In this document: positions 6,368 to 12,194 of the stretch, one piece after another
How the letters are laid out: every line of letters begins with the position of its first letter
How positions within the stretch are numbered: the stretch's first letter is position 1
Assembly: GCA_018659505.1 (NCBI GenBank)
Contig: JABJMI010000930.1
Location: forward strand, 1-12,194
DNA: 12,194 nucleotides
DNA from: Planctomicrobium sp.
GTDB lineage: Bacteria; Planctomycetota; Planctomycetia; Planctomycetales; Planctomycetaceae
Reading direction: 5' to 3'
Position numbers and translations under genes: made by a program
The notes under the pieces: model-generated
Told to the model about the DNA's origin: nothing
The model's database searches: none
The model's input: the letters and a program-made list of their open reading frames with translations, nothing else

Positions 6368-8680
6368 ATGAACATTTCAAAGACGTTCAATCAAACCACA
6401 TGCTTGCTTGCCTTGTTGTTAATACCAGCAGTGAGCAGAGCTGCTGAAGTGCATTTAAAAAATGGGGTCATCCTCAACGTCACTGCAGTTCAGGTAACGG
6501 GATTGAATGCTGCGATGGCGGGCAGGAATGCGAAAGGACCGATCAGACTCGATAGCTTCTGGTTGGTCGACGATGGTGTTCGCCAGTTCTTCGTGCATCG
6601 CCTTCTCGTGGATCAAATAATAGAAGAGGAAGACCTGGCGCAAAAAGTGATCTTCGAACTTGAACACCTCAAAACGAATAAGAAAAAAGGTCCGGGTATC
6701 GTCGGAGGTTTTTCTGGAGCAGAACCTTTCAATAAATTTGGTCGACGAACCGTCATCCTCACAACCAAGGATGGACCGACACCAATTGTTCAAGGTATCA
6801 CGAAACTTCGTCCCGATTACTTCCAACTGGAAGGGATCACACATCAATGGGAATACGCTCTTGACACAAAGACGCTCCCTTCTGAAATTCTCATGTCTCT
6901 CATCGAACAGTCTTCTGATCGTACTGATCCCTCTGAGAGAAAGGCGACTGTCACGTTCTTCTTACAAGCTGATATGTTGACCGAAGCTCAACGAGAACTT
7001 GACCGAATCGCTGAAGAGTTTCCAGAACTCGAAGACTGGGCGAAAGAATATCGACAGAAAATCGCCGAGGCGAACGCACGCAGTGGAATCAATGAAGTGC
7101 AACGACGACGTCTCGCTGGTCAGCATCAACTCGCTTACCTCATCGCTAAAAAAGCACCGGCTGATGAAGTGAGTGCGACTGTCTTTCGTGAAGCTCAAGA
7201 CATCATTAGTGAGTATGACTCTGCATTAATGAACAGTGAGGAGATTAAGCTCAGTCTCGACATGCTGCAATCAGTGCTAAAAGATAAGAAACAGGCAGAG
7301 CGTCTACGCTCGATGCGAGCGACTCTCGTCGATGAATTGAGATACGAAAACATCGAACGCTTGAATCCATACCTGCGAGCGCAACTCGACAACACTCTCT
7401 CCGCTGAACAAAAACTTGCGTTGGCGTATTCCGGTTGGATACTGGGTGAGGCGAATGCTTCGTTAGATCTTGATGAGGCAATCCTTCTATGGGAAGCACG
7501 CTTTCTTGTCCTTGAATTCCTAAGGAATAGCGATGACCCGCTTCTGGATGATGAATTAATCACAAAACTGACAGACCTTGAGTATGTCAGTATGCAGCGA
7601 ATCGTTCAGATGATCCCCTTGCTGCCTGCCCCGCAACAAGGACCAATTTTGCCACCAGCTGATATTGTCGAACGAGACGTTCCCGTTGGTACGGATGATT
7701 CACCGACGAAATACTCACTGATGTTGCCACCTGAGTATTCACCCTATCGTGAGTATCCACTGCTGGTTGTTTTACGATCAGCTGGAGGAACTTACGAGAA
7801 AGAAATCCAATGGTGGGCGGGAGACAAAGCTAGGCAAGGTTGGGCACAGCGCCGCGGTTACATAGTTATCGCTCCTCATTACACGGATGAAACAACCTCA
7901 ACTTATGGAGGAAACACAACTGCGCATGAAGTCGTTATCAATTCGATTAAAGACTTGCAAAAGCGGTATCGCGTTGATTCAAGTCGTGTTTTCTTGGCAG
8001 GACATGGGATGGGAGCCGATGCCTGTTTAGATATTGGGATGTCACGCTTTGACTGGTTCGCTGGTGTCATTCCAATCACCGGTGAATGTGGCAGAATCTG
8101 TAATTACTACTCCGATAATGGTCCTGACTTGGGATGGTATCTTGTCAATGGTCAGCGTGATCGAGCAACTTTAGATACGAATGCAGGAGTCTTTAACAGC
8201 GTCATGAAGCAAGGTCGCAATGTTATTTACCTCGACTACAAAAACCGAGGTTACGAATCGTATTTCGAAGAGCAAGAACGGATCTTCGAATGGATGCAGC
8301 TTCAACGACGTCCTCAACTTTCAGAGTTGAAGGAGTGGGAAGCCAAAACAATGAGGCTCTCAGAAGACCAATTCCATTGGGTCGATGCACATCGATTTCG
8401 CAGCGACCTTTTTCCGGTTGATATCTACTCGAGCAAACGTGCCAAAATGATCTCAGGCATGGCAAAACTGAATAACAATATCCATGTTCAAGTCCCCGGC
8501 AGCGGAGCAACCGTCTGGCTCTCACCTGAATTGGTAGACTTTAATGACAGAGTCCGAGTCACCTTCAATCGGAGAAGAGTCAGTTCCGACTTCGTGCAAC
8601 CTTCCATGAAAACACTGCTGGAAAGGTTGCGAGAAACAGGCGACCGGCAAAGACTGTATTGGGCGAAGCTGGAACTTTGA
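6368..8680 (+). CDS. Secreted protein with degenerate alpha/beta-hydrolase domain
   Basis: A protein of 770 residues from the ATG at 6368. An earlier in-frame ATG at 6269 would put 33 non-hydrophobic residues ahead of the signal peptide, so I prefer 6368. Residues 1-26 form a Sec signal peptide (CLLALLLIPAVSRAA). Residues about 27-190 form an N-terminal domain I do not recognise, then a helical, TPR-like region runs to about 430. From about 445 to 645 the protein follows an esterase/PHB-depolymerase-like alpha/beta-hydrolase fold: YPLLVVL, GYIVIAP, RVFLAGHGMGADA. The nucleophile elbow reads GHGMG (545-549), with Gly547 where GxSxG has Ser. The usual GHE histidine position near 629 is Tyr. D598 could be the acid residue. 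A conserved-looking C-terminal beta segment follows (about 695-770). Catalysis is doubtful. It is transcribed alone, away from the sigma cluster. Confidence 0.85.
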   Translation: MNISKTFNQTTCLLALLLIPAVSRAAEVHLKNGVILNVTAVQVTGLNAAMAGRNAKGPIRLDSFWLVDDGVRQFFVHRLLVDQIIEEEDLAQKVIFELEHLKTNKKKGPGIVGGFSGAEPFNKFGRRTVILTTKDGPTPIVQGITKLRPDYFQLEGITHQWEYALDTKTLPSEILMSLIEQSSDRTDPSERKATVTFFLQADMLTEAQRELDRIAEEFPELEDWAKEYRQKIAEANARSGINEVQRRRLAGQHQLAYLIAKKAPADEVSATVFREAQDIISEYDSALMNSEEIKLSLDMLQSVLKDKKQAERLRSMRATLVDELRYENIERLNPYLRAQLDNTLSAEQKLALAYSGWILGEANASLDLDEAILLWEARFLVLEFLRNSDDPLLDDELITKLTDLEYVSMQRIVQMIPLLPAPQQGPILPPADIVERDVPVGTDDSPTKYSLMLPPEYSPYREYPLLVVLRSAGGTYEKEIQWWAGDKARQGWAQRRGYIVIAPHYTDETTSTYGGNTTAHEVVINSIKDLQKRYRVDSSRVFLAGHGMGADACLDIGMSRFDWFAGVIPITGECGRICNYYSDNGPDLGWYLVNGQRDRATLDTNAGVFNSVMKQGRNVIYLDYKNRGYESYFEEQERIFEWMQLQRRPQLSELKEWEAKTMRLSEDQFHWVDAHRFRSDLFPVDIYSSKRAKMISGMAKLNNNIHVQVPGSGATVWLSPELVDFNDRVRVTFNRRRVSSDFVQPSMKTLLERLRETGDRQRLYWAKLEL

Positions 8681-8749
8681 TTGAGAAGAGTATGAGCGGT
8701 TTTGATTTGCGTAAGAAGTCTTAGTCCAATATTGATGATGAGCAATCAT

Positions 8750-9475
8750 TCAATTTGTTACATGCTCAGCTTGACGACGTGATTTAAAGAGACTGCTCGT
8801 TGCGAGAATCAGTATCGCAAGAACAAGCAGCGTAACAGCACGTGGCTCCGGGACGCTCGAAGAGAAACTTATGTTGCTGATCTCGAAGGCAGCTGTGGAT
8901 GGTAGACCGCTGATATCCAACGTTAAATTATATGCCTGCGACAGATCTGCTCCTGAAAGTTCGGAAATGGGAACTGAGACCTGGAATGGGCTTCCTGTTT
9001 CATCAATAGTTAGTGATGTCGAGTCACTTCCAGATGGTGATGAGACGTTCAAGGTCGCGGCAAATGATCCAGATCCACCAAAGAAAGAACTTTCGAAATC
9101 GATGATATAGAATTCTGAAGCAAACTGAGATAAGTCAAAAGTGTTGGAGCGATCACCTGCGATGTGCGTTAACAATAAGCGACCGCCGAAGGCATCGGTG
9201 AACGCTGGATTATTTGAGGAATAGGCGAAACTGCCCCCATTGGACGTGTCGACGGTAGCGACGATTGAACCAACGGACATATTTCCCTGAACAGTGATTC
9301 TCCGCTGTCCATCCAAGACATGAGCCGTATCCAGACCAGATAAAGACTGAGAGGCGTTGTTGTTTCCAGAGTTCGCAGTCACGGTTTGTGGACCAACTGC
9401 AAAAGTATCTACAACGATACTCCCCTCAACGATGAATTGGACGAGAATAAATAGGCAGGTCAACAAAAATTTCAT
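8750..9475 (-). CDS. PEP-CTERM sorted surface protein
   Basis: A 241-residue protein. It has a signal peptide at about residues 1-18 (FLLTCLFILVQFIVEG), then a Ser/Gly/Thr-rich, beta-looking ectodomain without recognisable motifs. It ends with a PEP-CTERM sorting tail: VPEP (208-211), a hydrophobic helix (about 213-230) and a basic KSRR stop. Such tails are recognised and cut by an exosortase; none is encoded in this window. An upstream in-frame GTG at 9487 would add four residues, but GGAG sits 6 nt before the ATG at 9475, so the ATG is preferred. The gene converges with the hydrolase-like gene, leaving 69 bp and no clear terminator. Function beyond cell-surface or matrix localisation cannot be inferred. 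Confidence 0.85.
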   Translation of the reverse strand: MKFLLTCLFILVQFIVEGSIVVDTFAVGPQTVTANSGNNNASQSLSGLDTAHVLDGQRRITVQGNMSVGSIVATVDTSNGGSFAYSSNNPAFTDAFGGRLLLTHIAGDRSNTFDLSQFASEFYIIDFESSFFGGSGSFAATLNVSSPSGSDSTSLTIDETGSPFQVSVPISELSGADLSQAYNLTLDISGLPSTAAFEISNISFSSSVPEPRAVTLLVLAILILATSSLFKSRRQAEHVTN

Positions 9476-9479
9476 GAAA

Positions 9480-9485
9480 CTCTCC
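9480..9485 (-). promoter_or_regulatory. Ribosome binding site deciding the PEP-CTERM start
   Basis: Minus-strand GGAGAG has its GGAG core 6 nt before the ATG at 9475. It overlaps the alternative GTG at 9487, which would then lack a Shine-Dalgarno of its own. This supports the shorter 241-residue product. Confidence 0.7.
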
Positions 9486-9511
9486 ACTTGATTTAACGAC
9501 CCAATATTACA

Positions 9512-9540
9512 ACTTTAGATTTTCCCGTACGAAATAACAA
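9512..9540 (-). promoter_or_regulatory. Candidate promoter of the PEP-CTERM gene
   Basis: TTGTTA (9535-9540) and TAAAGT (9512-9517) on the minus strand are separated by 17 bp, each matching the sigma-70 consensus at four of six positions. They lie about 37 bp before the ATG, leaving room for a short leader with the GGAG site. Confidence 0.35.
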
Positions 9541-9550
9541 CAACCACCCA

Positions 9551-9589
9551 GGATTTGATTTCCCAAACAGTGCAAAATCAAAAGAATCC
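9551..9589. repeat. Interrupted dyad upstream of the PEP-CTERM promoter
   Basis: TTTGATTT (9554-9561) and AAATCAAA (9575-9582) form a perfect 8-bp inverted repeat with a 13-nt spacer. GGATT (9551-9555) and AATCC (9585-9589) give a second nested match if a few bases bulge. The dyad ends 11 bp upstream of the candidate -35 box, so an activator site is possible. Confidence 0.4.
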
Positions 9590-9743
9590 CGAATTATCTG
9601 AATCGAAAATTAGGCTGACTATTGAGCTTAGGTTGTAAGGCGTCATTGCTCACTGTTAGGTGCAACTATGTCGAGGAGTATCTTGCTAACGGCATTCATC
9701 GAAATGAATTTTACAGAAGGATCTGTGAAGTATCTTTACCGCA

Positions 9744-9768
9744 ATTCAGTTCGTTGATTCAGTTCGTT
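9744..9768. repeat. Short 13-bp-period tandem repeat
   Basis: ATTCAGTTCGTT occurs at 9744-9755 and again at 9757-9768, separated by one base, with a degraded AATTC start of a third unit after it. It lies 20 bp beyond the permease stop codon. It may be a slippage product; no function is suggested by the sequence. Confidence 0.6.
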
Positions 9769-9787
9769 CAATTCCTGAGACTGTTTC

Positions 9788-11476
9788 TTAGAAATTCGGG
9801 AAGAAAGTGACTCCGATCAGCACAACAATCAATCCGACGACTCCCATGCATCCGGTCATGGGAGTGATGTATTTCAGACCTTCGCTTTCGGTCATGCCGC
9901 TCATTTTTGTGATGACCCAGAAACCGCTATCGTTCATCCAGGCAATTGGTTTGGAACCGCAGCCAATCGCTGCCGCTAGGTAGAACGTTTCAAAGGGGAG
10001 GTTTCCATCACGTGCTATCCCAGAAAGAATTCCGGCAGCTGTTATCATTGCGACCGATGCTGAGCCTTGAGCTGTACGTATTGCTGTGGTGATGAGAAAT
10101 GCTAAGGCACAAATCACTTGAGGCGAAGCATCCGGCAAATTTTTGATCAGTTCTGCAACTCCAGTTTCTCTCAGGACTTGCCCAAAGGCACCGCCAGCTG
10201 CCGTGATGAGAATAATCACTCCGCCGCTTGCCAATGCTGATTGCACCGAAACGGACAATTCCTGGAACGATCTTCTCTTCTGTTTAATGAGTGTCGCCAT
10301 CGCAATCATGGCAGAGAGGATCAACGCAACATTTTTATCTCCTAGTGTGGCAATGATGCGTTTCACGCTGTCGTTGACACTCCCAGAGATACTGTCATGA
10401 CTGACAATCGTTTGCATTGATATCAACACAACGGGTAACAAGATCGGCAAACTAGCAACCCAAAACGGGGGCAACTCTTTCTCGTCGACCTCCATCGACT
10501 TCTCAAGATCCTCAAGTGAAAAATCAGGAGAATCTCGTAAGGGGAGTTCGACTCGTTTGTTCAAAATCGTTGCGTAAAGATATCCAAACGCAGCGGCGAA
10601 CAGACCGACAATTGTGCCTCCTAGAATCATGACGCCTAAGTCGACCCCCAACTCCTCAGCGACTAAAAGCGGTCCCGGAGTTGGTGGAACCAGCGAGTGC
10701 GCCATGGTCGCGCCACAGACAATGGTGAGGACATAAAGAATGTAGTTTTTCCCTGTACGAAGCCTCATCGCTTTGCCGAGTGGAATCATCAAATAGAAAA
10801 CGGTGTCAAAGAAAACTGGAATACCCAAAAAGAAGCCACTCGACATAAACGCAACTGGAGCTGCCTTCTCCCCGAACCAACCCAAGATCGTCCGCACAAT
10901 TCGGTCAGCTGCTCCACTATCGAGCAGACACTTTCCAATAATAGCAGCCATGGCAATCAAGATTCCTATCTTGACGCAAGTCCCACCGAAACCGCTCGCG
11001 ACACGCGAACCGATTGTCGCATTCGCTGACTTCTTCACTGCTTTGAAATCAAGCGAATGAATGACTCTTAAACTCGTATTCATCGAAGAGAGATCAGCCA
11101 GGTTGCCTTCCGTTGCCTCAGCAGTCGTCCACTTTGCGTCCCCTTCATCTGCATTGCGAGTCTTCAGAGTGCGGACCTTTGCAACCTGCTGAAATTCTTT
11201 GCCGTCTTCATCAAGAGCAAAAAGTAGATACAGCATCCCCGGCTCGACACCTTGCTTGGGACCAGCTTTAATAATCAATTCATCATTGAGTTCAACTTGA
11301 TAAGAAGCAGTTCTAAAGTGGTATCTCTCTAAAGCAGAGTGAGGCGTTAACAACGCAACCAGAAAAGCTGCTGAGATCAAAGCTAAAAAAGCATGGAGAC
11401 GAAATAAGAGAATTGACCCGACGACAACCACAACGCCAGCAAGCAATATAAAAACGATTCCCCAAGTAGAGTCCAT
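9788..11476 (-). CDS. GntP-family permease with inserted soluble domain
   Basis: A 562-residue membrane transporter; typical GntP proteins are about 440-450. Family features include the repeated hydrophobic helices, GFGGTCVKIGILIAMAAIIG (162-181), the GIPVFFDTVFYLMIPL block (218-233), HSLVPPTPGPL (260-270) and the near-C-terminal NDSGFWVITKMSGM (515-528). GntP members are proton symporters for gluconate or other sugar acids; the exact substrate cannot be told. The extra length lies mostly between the second and third helices: residues about 46-152 form a soluble, beta-looking segment (IIKAGPKQGVEPGMLYLLF) with no hydrophobic helix. If the first two helices form a normal hairpin, this domain should share a side with the N-terminus. 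No kinase or dehydrogenase partner lies beside it. Confidence 0.9.
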   Translation of the reverse strand: MDSTWGIVFILLAGVVVVVGSILLFRLHAFLALISAAFLVALLTPHSALERYHFRTASYQVELNDELIIKAGPKQGVEPGMLYLLFALDEDGKEFQQVAKVRTLKTRNADEGDAKWTTAEATEGNLADLSSMNTSLRVIHSLDFKAVKKSANATIGSRVASGFGGTCVKIGILIAMAAIIGKCLLDSGAADRIVRTILGWFGEKAAPVAFMSSGFFLGIPVFFDTVFYLMIPLGKAMRLRTGKNYILYVLTIVCGATMAHSLVPPTPGPLLVAEELGVDLGVMILGGTIVGLFAAAFGYLYATILNKRVELPLRDSPDFSLEDLEKSMEVDEKELPPFWVASLPILLPVVLISMQTIVSHDSISGSVNDSVKRIIATLGDKNVALILSAMIAMATLIKQKRRSFQELSVSVQSALASGGVIILITAAGGAFGQVLRETGVAELIKNLPDASPQVICALAFLITTAIRTAQGSASVAMITAAGILSGIARDGNLPFETFYLAAAIGCGSKPIAWMNDSGFWVITKMSGMTESEGLKYITPMTGCMGVVGLIVVLIGVTFFPNF

Positions 11477-11575
11477 GCGAAGTATCTCATTGAAACCAAT
11501 AAAAGTTGATTGAAACGAGTATCGTAGCGTGTCATTAACCAGAGGGAAACGCCATGCTTTGGAAGAGTTCGACTG

Positions 11576-11602
11576 TTAAGATTTCCTTACCCCCAATCTT
11601 AA
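11576..11602. repeat. Perfect 8-bp dyad upstream of the permease gene
   Basis: TTAAGATT (11576-11583) and AATCTTAA (11595-11602) are perfect reverse complements with an 11-nt spacer, so half-site centres are 19 bp apart. The dyad lies about 100 bp before the permease ATG and immediately downstream of a TTGACC box (minus strand, 11608-11613) that could be a -35 element. No good -10 box follows. The arrangement looks like a repressor operator for the permease. Confidence 0.45.
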
Positions 11603-11673
11603 GTAATGGTCAATTCCGTAGGAAATTCTACCCATTCAGAAACAGGAAAATCTCGGAAAGAAATTTACAATAG

Positions 11674-12109
11674 TTATTCACACTTCCAGGCGCGGACGAC
11701 ACCGTCGTCACGCTGGGAGATTACATCAACCGTAGACTGGACAGCCGAAAGGTGTTGGATGTTCTGATCGAACTGCGTCATCGTTGCAACTTGATTCCCA
11801 TCCTCGGAAAGCAGGAGGAGATGATGCCCGACAGCAGAGATGCTCCGCACGCGGAACTACTGTTGGTACTCCAAGCTAGAGGACCAACCATCATTTCTTC
11901 TCCGCTGGCTTTCGTTGGAAGAGTCACCACCCAAAGCTCATCTTAACAGAGAGACTTTCATCGTCGGTCACACACCTGGGGCAATCCGAGACTATGGATT
12001 CTGTCGTTGCATCGATACCGGCTGTGGATTCGAAGGGCAATTGTCCGCATTGGAATTGAAATCTGGACGAATTTGGCTAGTTCAGGAATCAGGCAAAATC
12101 TCAGAGTGA
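11674..12109 (+). pseudogene. Decayed PrpA/ApaH-like metallophosphoesterase
   Basis: Remains of a calcineurin-type serine/threonine phosphatase or ApaH-like gene in two frames. The first frame opens after a TAG at 11671 and encodes VTLGDYINRRLDS (11707-11745), matching GDYVDRGPDS, then PILGKQEEMM, matching GNHEEMM. Metal-ligand and catalytic positions are thus changed (D to N, NH to KQ). The second frame (from about 11840) ends with FIVGHTPG, CIDTGC and LSALELKSGRIW, the usual C-terminal GHTP/DTGC blocks, and stops at TGA 12107-12109. The N-terminal GDIHG block is missing, with no trace in the 200 bp upstream. Only about 40 residues separate the two halves where intact relatives have roughly 100, so an internal deletion is likely. 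No start codon or ribosome site is convincing. Confidence 0.75.
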
Positions 12110-12194
12110 CTTTCTTACTACCAGCTCAAGATCGCACCCGTTAGAAGCACCATCGGTCGATGTGGCCGGAAGCAGGATAATGGAATAGGTCAAT

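Larger units (their letters stand above)
9488..9787. other. Intergenic region between PEP-CTERM gene and permease gene
   Basis: About 300 bp without a credible gene. The part next to the PEP-CTERM gene holds a candidate promoter (9512-9540) and a dyad (9551-9589). The part behind the permease holds a 13-bp tandem repeat (9744-9768) and a weak 6-bp hairpin (9694-9709). No good terminator for the permease is visible. Confidence 0.5.

Noticed and set aside
6455..6847. Open frame of 130 codons on the minus strand
   Set aside because: It is antisense to the N-terminal part of the secreted hydrolase-like gene, with Cys/Phe/Arg-rich composition typical of a shadow frame.
8732..8753. Bulged hairpin between the convergent genes as a terminator
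   Set aside because: The stem is AT-rich with a bulge, overlaps the PEP-CTERM stop codon, and neither strand has a U-tract after it.
9694..9709. ATTCAT / ATGAAT stem with a TTCG loop on the minus strand
   Set aside because: Only six weak base pairs, no U-tract on the minus strand, and no plus-strand gene that would need it; too weak to call a terminator.
9622..9810. 62-codon plus-strand frame behind the permease
   Set aside because: It starts with TTG, lacks a ribosome site and runs into the permease 3' end; no protein-like features.
11489..11516. ATTGAAAC repeated with a 20-bp period, resembling the end of CRISPR repeats
   Set aside because: Only two 8-bp copies exist, with no longer repeat unit, no spacers of normal size and no cas genes. 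Probably chance in the permease leader.

Overview
The window looks like a chromosomal segment of a planctomycete (order Planctomycetales, a moderate-GC member). The main evidence is a neighbouring pair of planctomycete-typical proteins. One is a large secreted protein with PSCyt1-like, DUF1549 and DUF1553 domains; the other is a Tat-exported DUF1501 protein. A PEP-CTERM protein and a large secreted alpha/beta-hydrolase-like protein agree with this. I see no tRNA, rRNA, CRISPR array, insertion sequence or phage gene.

Left block (about 77-5991, minus strand): a compact five-gene cluster read right to left. The order is an ECF-type sigma factor (GTG start), a one-pass membrane anti-sigma-like protein (8-nt overlap), a secreted coiled-coil protein (ATGA overlap), the DUF1549/DUF1553 protein and the DUF1501 protein. 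A strong intrinsic terminator follows the last gene. Hairpins lie at the two junctions that are not tightly coupled, so the cluster may be one operon whose distal part is separately tuned. The natural reading is a regulator pair controlling secreted proteins of unknown biochemical role.

Middle block (5979-8680): a divergent intergenic region of about 390 bp holds a 9-bp inverted repeat around a candidate sigma-operon promoter. It is followed by a plus-strand gene for a secreted protein of about 770 residues. The C-terminal alpha/beta-hydrolase fold of this protein appears to lack the nucleophile serine and the catalytic histidine.

Right block (8750-11476, minus strand): a PEP-CTERM sorted surface protein with its own candidate promoter and an upstream dyad, then a GntP-family permease with an extra soluble domain of about 105 residues inserted near its N-terminus. 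A perfect 8-bp dyad lies about 100 bp upstream of the permease start.

Right edge (11674-12109, plus strand): the decayed remains of a PrpA/ApaH-like metallophosphoesterase. It lacks its N-terminal metal motif, has substitutions in two other metal motifs, and shows a frameshift and a probable internal deletion. The final 85 bases show nothing I can identify.
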